Assembly (NCBI RefSeq): GCF_027887165.1
Contig: NC_077228.1
Span: forward strand, 212,277,635-212,341,634
Length of the DNA: 64,000 bases
Source: Monodelphis domestica
Taxonomy: Eukaryota; Chordata; Mammalia; Didelphimorphia; Didelphidae
Direction: 5' to 3'
A program made the position numbers and the translations under genes. Positions 32,311 to 45,010 of this stretch are shown in pieces; position 1 is the stretch's first letter, and every line of letters starts with the position of its first letter. A model generated the notes under the pieces. That model did no database searches. It was not told where the DNA came from and saw only the letters and a program-made list of their open reading frames with translations.

Positions 32311-33581
32311 AACAAACAAACAAAAAAAACCAAGGAACTTTGAAGAGACTAAAGGCTATATTCTAAGGCATTTCAGACTCCAATGGTTTATAAAAATCTC
32401 TGTATTCTATTGCATTTTTTGTTTAAGGTTTAACTTTGTGATTTTAAGTTCATATATTACTGGATTCAATATTATTCTGCTTGAACTGAAGGTTGATTGA
32501 ATTTATTTTGAATGTACTGAATTTTGAAATTCTGTTGTTTTTCCCCTATAACTATTGAACAAATATTGTTGTGAATAAGCCCATATATGAAAAAAACAGC
32601 TTTTTTCTATTTTGCTGAGGATAGATGGACTTCAGAACTGGTTATAATTGTATTAACAACCTTTGGAATTTTAATGTGCTAAATACCTCAAATGATTTGA
32701 TTTTAAGGGTTTTTTAAATATGATTTTGGAATTTTTTTTAACAGTCTGGTTATTTTTGCCTGCCCCTGCCACGAGGTAAGGCCCATTCTAGTAGCTGAAG
32801 TGAAATGTATTTTATAACCCCCAACCTTCCCACATGTGAATGGAAGTTGGGCAGTTAATTTCAGGGCATTTGTACCCTTGGGAAAAGCCTCCAAAAGGAG
32901 CACCCTTTATTTATACTCTTCAGCTCACTACTTTACTTGCACCAGAATGATATCTAGATTTCTTGATTATGTTCTTAACCCAAGATGAGTTTTACTTTGT
33001 TTAAAAAAAAAAAAATATATATATATGTTTATTACCGAGGTTTAAAGATTGCTATGTTTGTAAAAATTGTGACAAATGTCCATCAATTCATAGGTTTTTT
33101 TAATGTCATACAGCAACTTATGTGAAATATGAAAGTGTGTTTGTTTGCTATTGTAATTAATTGGGCTATTGAGAATTTTGGGGATTTTGATCAATCACCC
33201 ACAACACGGGGGAATGTAAAAAAATATCATTATTTAAATTGCAAAGTTTAAATTCTTTTTGAGAAGAATTTTAGGTAAAGAAGATGCTACTTCCCTGAAT
33301 TCAGAAACTGAACTGTTGGAGAAGCCACCATGAAGAAGCCTCCAGACCACAAGTTGCACAAAATTGAACTTTGGGTGTGGTTGATTGAACATTTATTTGT
33401 ATGTATACTTTTATGCCAAAGGGGACTGCCCCCTAACGGCTTTTTGTCAATGTGTTCAGAAATTATTGGTTTTATTCTTTTTTCTCTTATCCTCACACTA
33501 TTGTAATCTTTTAAGTTTATTATGTTTTTATGATCCTTTTGGGGAAAAATTAATTTTTCCACAAATGATCACACGGGGGGA

Positions 33582-33926
33582 TGTAAAAAATAGACTCGAA
33601 TACAGGACTACAATCCCCACAAGCCTTTGCTCCACTTCCCCAGAATGCCTTGTAATCTCACCTGGGCCGAGATCGAGAAGATATTTAAGCAAAGGCTTTT
33701 GAAGGGCTCGGGCCCTTTTGGGACTTCCGTTTTTGGAGCAGAGGCGTCTCTTCCATGATGTGAGGTTATTTTGTCTAGGCCTCTGGCCTAGGCACATGTT
33801 TCTTACTTGTATATTCTTAATCTTTAACCTTTAATAAACCTCTAAAAATATATATATTCCTTGCAGAGAGAAACTAATTTCTACCTGCCTCAGTCTCCCC
33901 ATCTCCCCTAAATTTTAATCTTTACA
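33582..33926 (+). repeat. 3' LTR of the ERV-type element
   Basis: Direct repeat of 31207-31551, same length, two differences. Confidence 0.9.
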
Positions 33927-34054
33927 CTACATAGCCTAGGAGCTGAATAATTATTTGCTGCATTACATTGAGTTATTTGAAAACTCTTTGAAAATGTTCA
34001 ATCACTGTAGAAATCTAAGGCAAGATATAAAGCAGGCTCTAATATTCCACAGAG

Positions 34055-34300
34055 AGCAGCTATATAGGTGGCACGGTGGATAGAGCACTGGACTTAGACT
34101 CAAGAAAACTCATAAATCCAGCCTCAGACACTTACTAGCTGTGTGACCTCAGGCAACTCACTTAACCTTGTTTGCCTCAGTTTCTTCATCTGTCAAATGA
34201 GCCAGAGAAGTAAATGGCAAACCACTCCAGTATCTTTGCCAAGAAAACCCCAAATGGGGTCAAAAAGAGCTGGAAATGACTGGACAACCACAACAATATT
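34055..34300 (+). repeat. MAR1-like SINE
   Basis: Contains GGTGGCACGGTGGATAGAGC, AAACCACTCCAGTATCTTTG, AAGAAAACCCCAAATGGGG and GACTGGACAACCACAA. Confidence 0.82.
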
Positions 34301-34304
34301 CTAT

Positions 34305-34445
34305 AGGCTACATTCCATGTCTGGAATGCACTCCTTCCTCATCCCTGCTTCACAGAATCTCCTACTTCTTTTAAAGCTTGACTTAGGAGATACCTCTTAT
34401 AGGAAGTCTTGCCTGAATGCCCCGTATTAGTAGGTCTCTTCCCCC
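34305..34445 (+). mobile_element. L2 fragment
   Basis: Contains GGAATGCACTCCTTCCTCAT and AGGAAGTCTTGCCTGAATGC, near the L2 3' end. Confidence 0.6.
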
Positions 34446-34455
34446 ACCAAAATCT

Positions 34456-34632
34456 CTTCATGTTGCAGTGGATCAAATGCTGGGTCTAGAAGAAACCTGA
34501 GTTCAAATCCAGCCTCAGAAACTTCCTGGCTATGTGACTGTGGGCAATTAACCCCATTTGCTTAGCCCTTACTATTCTTCTGCCTTGGAAATGATATTTA
34601 GTATCAATTCTAAGACAGAAGTTAAAGATGAG
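34456..34632 (+). repeat. SINE1/WSINE1-type SINE
   Basis: A plus copy whose tail leads straight into a purine-rich (GAG/GAA)n array. Confidence 0.78.
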
Positions 34633-34748
34633 GAGGAGGAGGAGAAAAGAAGAAGGAGGAGGAAGAGGAGGAGAAGAAGGAAGAATAGGAGTTGGAGGAG
34701 GAGGAGGAGGAGGAGATGAAGAAGAAGAAGATGATGATGATGATAGCA
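34630..34748. repeat. (GAG)n/(GAA)n/(GAT)n array
   Basis: A trinucleotide array grown from a SINE tail. Its open frames of serine, proline or leucine runs are by-products. Confidence 0.92.
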
Positions 34749-34844
34749 ATGATGGCCGTATTCTAGATGGAAGGTGATAAGAGCCAGCATGGGATGATGG
34801 CTATGTGAATGGAGAGAAGGGAATGTATATGAGAGTTGCTATGA

Positions 34845-35050
34845 GGGGACAGCTGTGTAGCTCAGTGGATTGAGAGCCAGATGGGAGGTCATAGGTACAA
34901 ATCTGGGCTCAGATACTTCCTAGCTGTGTGACCCTGGGCAAATCACTTATCCCCCATTGCTTAGCCCTTTCAGCTCTTCTGCCTTAAAAACCAATGCACA
35001 GTTTTGACTCTAAGACAGAAAGTAAGGGTTAAAAATAATTTAAAAAAAAG
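34845..35050 (+). repeat. SINE1/WSINE1-type SINE
   Basis: A plus copy, GGGGACAGCTGTGTAGCTCA to AAGTAAGGGTTAAAAA. Confidence 0.85.
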
Positions 35051-35209
35051 AATTGCTATGAATGTGAAAACAAGATTTGTCAAGTGATTGGATATGTAGG
35101 GTAATTGAAAATGAGTAATCAAGGAGGGCATCCTGGTTATTTGCCTGGAATAGCTGGCAGATAAGTGGTACCCTCAACTATAATAGGAAAGTTAGGAAGA
35201 ATCTTTGAT

Positions 35210-35790
35210 GTTTTTAAAAATAATATTTTATTTTTCTGTTGTACATAAAAACAATTTTTGACATTCATTTTAAAAAAGTTTTGAGTTCCAAATTCTCTTC
35301 CTTTTTCTGATCCTCCCTTCCTGCCCTCCCCTCTTCCTGAGGCAGTAAGCAATCTGATATAGATTTTACATGTGTAATCATGTAAAACATTCTTCTATAT
35401 TAGTCATTTTGTGGAAGAGATCTTAAATGAAAAAAAAAAAAGGAAAAATGAATTATAGTATGTTTCAGTCTACATTCAGATTCCAGTTCCAGGGCAGATG
35501 GCATTTTTCATCATGAGCCTCTGGGATTGTCTTAGATCACTGAATTGCCAAGAATAACTAGGTCGTTCACAGTTGTTGATCTGGAAATATTGCTGTCACT
35601 GTGTACAGTGTTCTGGTTCTTCTAATCTCACTTTTTCTCACTTCATGTAAATCTTTCCAGATTTTTCTGAAATCATCCTGCTTGTCATTCCTTATAGCAC
35701 AAAAGTATTCCATAACTATCATGTACTACAATTTGTTCAGCCATTCTCCAATTTAAGATGACTACAAGATATCAAATATGGTTTATTATT
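35210..35790 (-). mobile_element. L1-type 3' end, older subfamily
   Basis: A T-rich start, then TTCTTCTAATCTCACTTTTT, GTATTCCATAACTATCATGT and TTTGTTCAGCCATTCTCCAA, homologous to 37.85-38.0 kb of the large L1 but well diverged. Confidence 0.75.
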
Positions 35791-35814
35791 GAACCCAAGG
35801 AAGCTGCTGTGCAC

Positions 35815-36190
35815 TTGCAACTAGGTGGTACAGGAGATAAAGCTCTATGTCTAGAATCAATAAGATCAGAGTTCAAATCTAGTCTCAGATACATACTAGC
35901 TGTATGTAACTTTGGAGAAGTTACTTAAAGTTACTGTAAAAGTAACTTAAAGTTACTATAATTAATTAATTTAGAATATTTTTCCATGGTTATAGGATTC
36001 ATGTTCTCTCCTTCCCTCTTCCCTCCTCACTCTGGGACCTGAAAAGCAATTCCACTGGGCTATATATGCTAAAGGTTACTGTAAAATGGAATAAAATAGC
36101 ATCTACCGCACTGGTTGTCATGAGGATCAAATGAACTATTTGTAAAGTGCTTAGCACAGTGCCTGGCACATAGTACGCTTAATAGATGTT
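35815..36190 (+). repeat. MIR-type SINE split by an L1 tip
   Basis: The MIR head (GCAACTAGGTGGTACAGG) runs to ~35945 and the tail resumes at ~36072 (AGTGCCTGGCACATAGTACG). The intervening ~125 bases are a minus L1 tip. AAAGTTACTGTAAAA and AAAGGTTACTGTAAAA flank it as target copies. Confidence 0.72.
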
Positions 36191-36269
36191 TATTTCCTTT
36201 CTCTTCCCTCTCTTGGGAGAGTACAAAGGAAAAAGAAAGCTTAGGACAAAGCACAGTTGGGACACCACA

Positions 36270-37447
36270 GTTAGGAGTTATAACAGCAAGAATGACTGAG
36301 CAGTCCTAAATAGGAAGAGAACCAAGAGCAAAGGTACAAAAAATCTGGAGAAGAGACAGTATCGAGGTGTTCAATAGCGTAAAATGAGGCAGAGAGGTCA
36401 AGTGGAATGAGGATTGAGATAAGACCTTTAAGTTTGCCAGTTAAGAGATCACTGGTAATTTTGGAGAGAACAGTTTGAGTAGGGATTTGTAAGGGAGTGA
36501 GAAAAGAGGAAGTGGAGCTCAAATATATTTAGGTGATTTTCTTTTCTTTGCTAGTGGAAATCCCTTGAATAAATATAGAAATATACCTAAACAAACAGAA
36601 GGGGAAAAAAATCTTTAAGTTCTGACTTCAACTCCTCACCTTCAATCTGTTTGTGTGAAGTATGATTGTGAAAAATGGAATCTGCAATTTATAAAGTATA
36701 TGATTATTCTGAAATAAATTATTAATCATATTAAATAATTTGTATGTTTGCATGTTTTCTTTCCTATTAGAGTATAAGCTCCTTGAGAGCAAAGCTCTTA
36801 TTTTTACCTTTCTATGATGCTTTAGTACATATAATATATGTACTATATATGTATATTACATGTAACATAGTACATATAATAAATGCTGATTGAGTGGGTT
36901 TAAAAAAAAAGTTATTTACATGAGGAACCAAGAGTTGATAACTTTTAATAGACTCTGTCCTATTTCCAGGTACCAGAAACAAGCTTATTACAATGAGATT
37001 CAAGAAACAACATTAGCTATTAGGACAGTAATAAAAAGAATGTTATTTTCTTTTTCAGATTCTAATACTATCAAGAGCTCCAAGCACTTTCCATACACAT
37101 TATTATTTCAGTAATTCACATAGGTGCCTTTTTCAAGTTTAGCAAAAAAAAAAAAAAAGAGGGGAGAGATGGCAGGCATATTAAGATTAAGATAAGGTTT
37201 TTTTTTTTTTTTTGAGGATGAGGGAGACATGGGTATGTTTGCAAGCAGCAGAGAAATAGGCAGTAAATAGGGAGAGATAGAAGATGAGAGGGGAATGTAG
37301 AATGGAGAAGATGGAAGGAAACAGAATCACTTGGCAAAGAGATTGCTTCTTCCCCAGAGACCAGAGTGAAAGGCAAGATAGTGGAGCGTGAGATGAGGAG
37401 GATGAGGAGAGAAGAGGGAGCTCTCTGTGAGTCCCCTCAAGTTTTTC
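36270..37447 (-). mobile_element. L2 fragments, host of the 5.8-kb L1 (left side)
   Basis: 36270-36530 and ~37200-37447 are minus-strand L2 (CR1 clade) body. They resume at 43218 after the L1, as shown by the shared L1 target duplication. Between them, 36755-36900 looks like a plus-strand L2 end, and ~36900-37190 contains no feature I recognise. Confidence 0.6.
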
Positions 37448-40400
37448 TTTTTTTTTTCCTTTTTTAATTTTTATTTGGTCAATTTCAAACATTATTCCTT
37501 GGTTACAAAAATCATTTTCTATTCCTCCCTCCTCTCCCCCCACCCCTCCCATAGCTGATGTGCAATTCCACTGGGTATTACATGTGTCCTTGATCAGAAC
37601 CCATTTCCATGTTGTTGGTGTTTGCATTAGGATGTTCATTTAGAGTCTACATCCCTAGCCATATCCCCTCTACTCATGTATTCAAGCAGTTGTTTTTCTT
37701 CTGTGTTTCTGCTCCCACAGTTTTTCCCCTGAATGTGGATAGTGTTCTTTCTCGTAGATCCCTCTGGGTTGTTCAGGAACACTAATGAAGAAGTCCATTA
37801 CATTCAATTGTACCACAGTGTACCAGTCTCTGTGTACAGTGTTCTCCTGGTTCTGCTCCTCTCACTCTGCATAAATTCCTGGAGGTTGTTCCAGTTCACA
37901 TGGAATTCTTCCACTTTATTTTTCCTTCGAGCCACAATAGTATTCCATCACTAACATATATCACAATTTGTTCAGCCATTCCCCAATTGAAGGGCATCCC
38001 CTCATTTTCCAATTTTTTGCCACCACAATGAGCGCAGCTGTGAATATTCTTGTACAAGTCTCTTCCCTTATTACCTCTTTGGGGTACAAACCCAGCAGTG
38101 CTATGGCTGGGTCAAAGGGCAGACAGTCTTTTAGCACCCTTTGGACATAGTTCCAAATTGCCCTCCAAAATGGTTGGATCAATTCACAACTCCACCAGTA
38201 ATGCATTATGTCCCAACTTTGCCACATCCCCTCCAGCATTCATTACTTTCCATAGCTGTCATGTTAGTCAATGTGTTAGGTGTGAGGTGATACTCCAGAG
38301 TTGTTTTGATTTGCATCTCTTGTGATTATCAGAGCTTTAGAACACTTTTTCATGTGCTTAATGGTTTTGATTTCTTTGACTGAAAATTGCCTATTCATGT
38401 CCCTTGCCCATTTACCAATTGGAGAATGACTTGATTTTTTGTACAATTGATTTAGCTCTTTGTAAATTTGAGTAATTAGACCTTTGTCAGAGGTTTTTGT
38501 TATGAAGATTGTTTTCCAATTTGTTGCTTCCCTTCTAATTTTGGTTACATTGGTTTTGTTTGTACAAAAACTATTTAATTTGATGTAATCAAAATTATTT
38601 ATTTTACTTTTTGTGACTCTAAGTCTTGCTTGGTTTTAAAATCTTTCCCTTCCCAAAGGTCTGACATGTATACTATTCTGTGTTCACCTAATTTACTTAT
38701 AGTTTTCTTCTTTATGTTCAAGTCATTCACCCATTCTGAGTTTATCTTGGTGTAGGGTGCGACGTGTTGATCCAAGCCTAATCTCTCCCACACTCTTACA
38801 ATTTTCCTAGCAGTTTTTATCAAATAGTGGATTTTGGTCCCAAAAGCTGGGATCTTTGGGCTTATCATAGACTGTCTTGCTGAGGTCACTTACCCCAAGT
38901 CTATTCCACTGATCCTCCTTTCTGTCTCTTAGCCAGTACCAAATTGTTTTGATGACCACTGCTTTATAGTATACTTTGAAATCTGGTACTGCAAGGCCAC
39001 CTTCCTTTGCATTTTTTTCATTATTTCCCTGGATATCCTTGATCTTTTATTCTTCCAAATGAACTTTGTTATGGTTTTTTCTAATTCAGTAAAAAAGATT
39101 TTTGGAAGTTTGATGGGTTTGGCACTAAATAAATAAATAAGTTTGGGTAGGATAGTCATTTTTATGTTAGCTTGTCCTATCCATGAGCAGTTAATGTTTT
39201 TCCAATTAGTCAAATCTAGTTTTAGTTATGTGGAAAGTGTTTTGTAGTTGTGTTCATATAGTTCCTGTGTTTGTCTCGGAAGATAGATTCCTAAGTATTT
39301 TATGTTGTCTAGGGTTATTTTAAATGGAATTTCTCTTTCTAATTCTTGCTGCTGAGATGTGTTGGAGATATATAGAAATGTTGATGACTTATATGGGTTT
39401 ATTTTGCATCCTGCAACTTTGCTAAAGTTGTTGATTATTTCGACTAGCTTTTTAGTTGATTCTCTAGGATTCTTTAAGTAGACCATCATATCATCTGCAA
39501 AGAGTGATGCCTTGGTTTCTTCATTGCCAATTTTAATACCTTCAATTTCTTTTTCTTTTCTAATTGCTACTGCTAGTGTTTCTAGTACAATGTGAAATAA
39601 TAAAGGTGATAATAGGCATCCTTGTTTCACTCTTGATCTTATTGGGAATGCATCTAGTTTATCCCCATTGCAGTTGATATTGGCTGATGGTTTTAGATAG
39701 ATACTGTTTATTATTTTTAGTACTCTTCTCTTCCCATACTTTCTAGTGTTTTTAATAGGAATGAGTGTTGCATTTTGTCAAAGGCTTTTTCTGTGTCTAT
39801 TGAGATAATTATGTGATTTTTGTCAGTTTGCTTGTTAATATGGTCAATTATGTGAATGGTTTTTCTAATATTGAACCATTCTTGCATTCCTGGTATAAAT
39901 CCCACCTGATCATAGTGAATAACCCTCATGATGACTTGCTGGAGTCTTTTTGCTAGTATCCTATTTAAGATTTTTGTATCTATGTTCATTAAGGAGATTG
40001 GTCTGTAGTTTTCTTTCTCCATTTTTGACCTGCCTGGCTTTGGAATCAGTACCATGTTTGTCACAAAAGGAATTTGGTAGAACTCCCTCTTTGTTTATTA
40101 TGTCAAATAGTTTGTATAGTATTGGGATTAGCTATTCTTTGAATGTTTGATAGAATTCACTTGTGAATCCATCAGGCCCTGGGGATTTTTTCTTAGGGAG
40201 TTCTTTGATGGCCTGTTCAACTTCTTTTTCTTATATGGGATTATTTAAGAATTCTGTTTCTTCTTCTGTTAATCTAGGCAATTTATATTTTTGTAGATAT
40301 TCATCCATATCACCTAGATTGCTATATTATTGCCATATAATTGGGCAAAATGGGTTTTTAATGATTACCTTAATTTCCTCTTCCTTGGAGGTGAGCTCTC

Positions 40401-43217
40401 CCTTTTTATCTATGATACTGGTAATTTGGTTTTCTTCTTTCCTTTTTTTTTAAATTAGATCGACCAGTACTTTGTCTATTTTGTTTGTTTTTTCAAAATA
40501 CCAGCATCTAGTCATATTTATTAGTTCAGTAGTTTTTTCACTTTCAATTTTATTAATATCTCCCTTAATTTTTGGGATCTCTAATTTAGTTTTCTTCTGG
40601 GGGTTTTTAATTTGTTCGCTTTCAAGATTTTTGATTTGTATGTCCAATTCATTGATGTCTTCCCTCTCTAATTTGTTAATATATGAACTCAAGGATATAA
40701 ATTTTCCCCTGAGTACTGCTTTGGCTGCATCCCATAGATTTTGAAAGGATGTCTCAGCATTGTCATTTTCTTCAATGAAATTATTGTTTCTATGATTTGG
40801 TCTCTGATTTTGGAGAAATATTATTTAATTTCCAATTAATTTTTGATTTGGCTCTCCATATACCCTTACTGATCATTATTTTTATTGCATTATGATCTGA
40901 AAAGGTTGCATTTATTATTTCTGCTTTTCTGCATTTGTTTGCCATGTTTTTATGACCTAGTACATGGTCAATCTTTGTGAATGTACCATGTGCTGCTGAA
41001 AAGGTGCATTCCTTTTTGTCCCTATTTATTTTTCTCTATATATCTATTAACTCTATTTTTTCTAAGATTTCATTCAAATTTTTTACCTCTTTCTTATTTA
41101 TTTTTATTTGATTCATCTAAATTTGGTAGTGGTAGGTTGAGGTCTCCCACTAGTATAGTTTTACTATTTATTTCCTCCTTTAATTCCACTAGTTTCTCCT
41201 TTAGAACTTTGGATGCTATACCATTTGGTGCATACATGTTGATTACGGGTATTTCCTCATTGTCTATACTCCCTTTTATCAGGATGTATTTACCTTCCCT
41301 ATCCCTTTTGATCAGATCTATTTTTACTTTGGCTTTGTCAGATATCATGATTGTGACTCCTGCCTTCTTTCTATCAGTTGAGGCCCAATAGGTCTTTCTC
41401 CAACCTTTATTTCTAATCTTTTGAGTATCTACCCACCTCAGGTGTGTTTCTTGTAGACAGCATATGGTAGGATTTTGGATTCTAATCCACTCTCTTATTC
41501 ATTTATGTTTTATGGGTGAGTTCTTCCCATTCACGTTCAAAGTTATGATTGTCCCTTGTGAATTCCCTAACATTTTGATATCCTTTCCTAGTTCTGTCCT
41601 TTCTTCTTTTGCTTTGTCCTTTTAAACCGGTGGTTTACTTCTAATAAATCTCCCTAATCTCCTCCCTTAATATGCTTCCCTTTCTGGCCCCTCCCTTTTT
41701 TGTTCTCTTCTTGTTTTTTTTTAGGGTCTGTTAAGTTCCCTCCCCATTCTTTCCCTCCCTTTTTGTACTCCCTTCCCCCTTCCCCCCCCTTAGTTTTCCC
41801 TTCTTACTTACCCTGTAGGATACGATAGAATTCAAGACCCCAATGGATCTAGTTGCTCTTCCCTCTCAGAACTGATTTCACTGAGTAATGTTTAAGTATT
41901 ACCTATTAGCACTTTCTTCCTCTCCTTCTTATAGGAGCTTTCTTCCCCTCCCCTTCCCATGTGTATCTCTGTGTGATAAAGATTATCATATTTATTTTAT
42001 TTCTTCAAGTATCTCTTGGTGCCATCTTCAATTCCCCCCTTTTTCTTTTTTTTTTTTGCATATCATCTTATAGCCCTCTTAATATCCCAATCTCTTCCTG
42101 TGATTCTTCTAATTACTATAATAATGAATACAATTTTTAAGATACAAATAACATTTCCCCCATATATTATTATATATAATTTAATCTAATTGTAGCCCTT
42201 AAAGAAGAGTTTGAATAAAAAAAATTTCCCTTTTCCCCCTCTCTTTCTTATTTACCTTTTCATGTTTCTCTTGATCTCTGTGTTTGGATATTTCCACTTA
42301 GTTCTGGTCTTTTCTTTACAAATATTTGGAAATGTTCGTTTGTTGAATGCCCATACTTTCGCCTGGAAATATATAGTCAGTTTTGATGGATAGGTGATTC
42401 TTGGTTGAAGACCCAGTTCTCTTGCCCTTCTGAATAGTCATGTTCCAGGTCTTGTGGTCCTTTAGTGTGGAAGCTTCCAGGTCTTGTGTGATCCTGCTTG
42501 GTATCTGAATTGTCTCTTTTTGGCTTCTTATAGAATTTTCTCCTTAGCTTGAAAGATCTTGAATTTGGCAATTATATTCCTGGGAGACGTCTTTTGAGGA
42601 TTTAGTGTAGAGGGTGTTCTATGAAGTCTTTCAATGTCTATTTTGCCCCCTTGTTCAAGAACATCAGGGCACTTTTCTTGGATGATTTCTTGTAGTATGA
42701 TGTCAAGATTTCTGTTTATTTTTGGATTTTCAGGTAGACCAATGATTCTCAAATTGTCTTTCCTTCCTCTGTTTTCCTAATCTGTCATCTTGTCAGTGAG
42801 ATATTTTATGTTTTCTTCTATTTTGTCAGTCTTTTGACTTTGCTTTATTAATTCTTGTAGTTTTGCAAGATCATTGGCTTCCAGTTGCCCAATTCTGATC
42901 CTAAAGGCAAGGTTTTCTGCTTTGATTTTTTGATTTTCTCTTTGGACTATTTCCCACTTTTCTTGCCAGGAGGCTTCCATCTTTTTGATAAGCTCCAATT
43001 TAAATTCTTCCAGAGCTTGTGGACAATTTCCAATTTTTTTTGAAGGTTTTGGCCTCTACTTCCCCTGTAGCCTGGCTTTTTCCTCTGTTAAAACTTTCCA
43101 AGGGTCAATGCCTTTTTTTTTTCTTGGAGGGTGTTTGTTGCTCCTGTGTACAATTTGCCATCACTGTGGAGGTTTTTCCTTCCCTTTTTAGTCAGAAATC
43201 TGAGTGATATGGGCAGG
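37448..43217 (-). mobile_element. L1 retrotransposon, ~5.8 kb, degenerate
   Basis: The minus-strand tail is T-rich at 37448-37470 and target duplications CCCTCAAGTTTTTC sit at 37434-37447 and 43218-43231. ORF1 pieces lie at ~42.5-43.2 kb (coiled-coil ELIKKMEASWQEKWE; RNA-binding part with RIIGLPENP). ORF2 endonuclease pieces are at 41.1-41.35 kb (INMYAPNG, VGDLN). Reverse transcriptase pieces are at 39.2-40.1 kb ([31 protein letters not shown], where FADD is the catalytic motif). Many stops and shifts break both frames. Structurally it is near full length, but the 5' UTR is short or absent. Confidence 0.93.
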
Positions 43218-44020
43218 CCCTCAAGTTTTTCAATGCAGTATGAAGCAATGTTCTCAGTTGAGGAGGAGTTAGCCTTGAAGATAGAGAAGGTTGTGAACAG
43301 ACACTGTGGAGAGTGGGAGAGAAAATCAAATTGAGGGTAGAAGGAATGTCTTGATGCAGTGAGGATGGATCACAGATTTGTAGCAAATTCAATTCGTTTG
43401 GTTTTGTGATTTTCTTCTGCCTGTGATCATATGACTAGAAGTAAAGAATGATAATAGGAGCAAGCTAGGTTCAGGATCAAGGATAGGATCAAGGAACAGA
43501 AGAACAAGGAGCAAAGGGAATCTGAGAGGAAACAATAGTATTGAGTTGAATTGGATCATCGAAGGGCATAGATTGGGAAGGGAACAGAGTGTAGTTAGTG
43601 CAACTATGATAACTTGGGAAGGAACTGCAGGGTGAAGAGCCCAGAGACCCAGTGAAAATGACGAACAGATTTAAGGATCAGAAGGCAAAAGGAAGAAAGA
43701 ATGTTAAAAGATTATAACAAGATAAAAGGAATTCCAGAGTTCATGAACACGGAAGAGGCTATGTGGGTGATGCCAAGATCAAGGGTACAACCATCACCAG
43801 TAGCTAGCATAGAGTAGAGAACTGGGAGGTAAGGCAATCAGGTCTATTGAGGACCTGAGAGATTAGAGTACAGGGTGGGGGGGTTAGGGGCATAGCACCT
43901 CCTTGAGCTGGAAAATTTGTGTAAAATTTTTTGGCTCTCCCTATCAGAGAAGACAGATATCTGAATCTGTTCTTTTTCTTTTATGGGGTGTTTAAAGTAA
44001 AATAAATTATGTATATTTAT
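43218..44020 (-). mobile_element. L2 fragment, right side of the L1 insertion
   Basis: This continues the L2 broken by the L1 (AATGCAGTATGAAGCAATG follows the target duplication). No coding frame remains. Confidence 0.55.
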
Positions 44021-44029
44021 GATATTAAA

Positions 44030-44368
44030 AGATAAAATAGGTTGATATTATACACATACATATATTTTATATATTTCTGTGTCGTCTGTAGTTTCCACAA
44101 GTCCCCCAAATTTCCATTTAATTTTTTTCTTTTCATATTTCCATATTGTTTATTTTTATAAGTGAATAATTTTATGAAACCAAATAAACAAGTGAAAAAT
44201 TCTATGTTTTCATCTGCGTTCCTACTCCAACAGTTCTTTCTCTGGAGGTGGAGAGCATTCTTTGTCATAAGTCTTTCAGAATTGTTTTGGATCATTGTAT
44301 TGCTGCTAGTAGCAAAATCTATCACATTTGATTGTTCCACAATATTGCTATTATTCTCCCATTTAACT
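44030..44368 (-). mobile_element. L1-type 3' fragment
   Basis: The T-rich end and strings such as CTTTCTCTGGAGGTGGAGAG and GATCATTGTATTGCTG are shared, inverted, with the L1 ends at 18.5 and 45.5 kb. Confidence 0.65.
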
Positions 44369-44369
44369 T

Positions 44370-44569
44370 TTTTTTTTAAACCCTTACCTTCTGTCTTGGA
44401 GTCAATACTGTGTATTGGCTCCAAGGCAGAAGAGTGGTAAGGGCTAGGCAATGGGGGTTAAGTGACTTGCCCAGGGTCACACAGCTGAGAAGTGTCTGAG
44501 GCCAGATTTGAACCTAGGACCTCCCGTCTCTAGGGCTCTCAATCCACTGAGCTACCCAGCTGCCCCCTT
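44370..44569 (-). repeat. SINE1/WSINE1-type SINE with target duplication
   Basis: A full-length minus copy, flanked by CCATTTAACTT (44359-44369) and CCATTTAATTT (44570-44580). Confidence 0.88.
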
Positions 44570-44579
44570 CCATTTAATT

Positions 44580-45010
44580 TCTTATGCTGACTTGAGATAC
44601 ATCAGAACCACGATGGAGAAAATTGTGATGTGGAAGGGACAACTGTATTTGAAAGAGCTTCAATATGTATGCTGAAGTCTTCTAGTATGAGGGCCTGAGT
44701 TGAGGTGGAAAGACGATCGGCCAGACATTGAACTAGTTCAGAAAGGAGGGAGAATGACTTGGAAGTCTGATATGAATAGGATGATAAATTTGGATAGTAC
44801 GAATATCAAAAGACACTGAGTGGGTGATTTTGATTCCCCACCAAGACCAGTGATTTGAGGGGATGAAAGAGTAGTCAGTACTATAGAGGGTGGCTAAGAA
44901 AGTGGTGTTCTTGCTAGATAGGTTTCAGTGAGTGCCAGAAGATGAGAATAAAAGTTTCAGTTGAAATGAAGTTTGTTAATTATGGATCAGGCATTCCAGA
45001 GGGAAAGGAA
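44580..45010 (-). mobile_element. L2 fragment
   Basis: Old purine-rich L2-type sequence, probably part of the same L2 as 43218-44020, separated by L1 and SINE insertions. Confidence 0.45.

Larger units (their letters stand above)
31207..33926 (+). mobile_element. LTR retroelement (ERV-type fossil), non-autonomous, two near-identical LTRs
   Basis: A 2.72-kb element with 345-base direct LTRs that begin TGTAAA and end TTTACA. A primer-binding site follows the 5' LTR and a purine-rich CACGGGGGGA precedes the 3' LTR. The ~2.0-kb interior is too short for gag-pol-env and I recognise none of those genes, so it is a broken or non-autonomous copy. The LTRs differ at only two of 345 positions, suggesting insertion within roughly the last one to two million years at usual mammalian rates. 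It lies inside an L2 3' end (left part to 31206, right part from 33927). No clear target-site duplication is visible. Confidence 0.9.
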
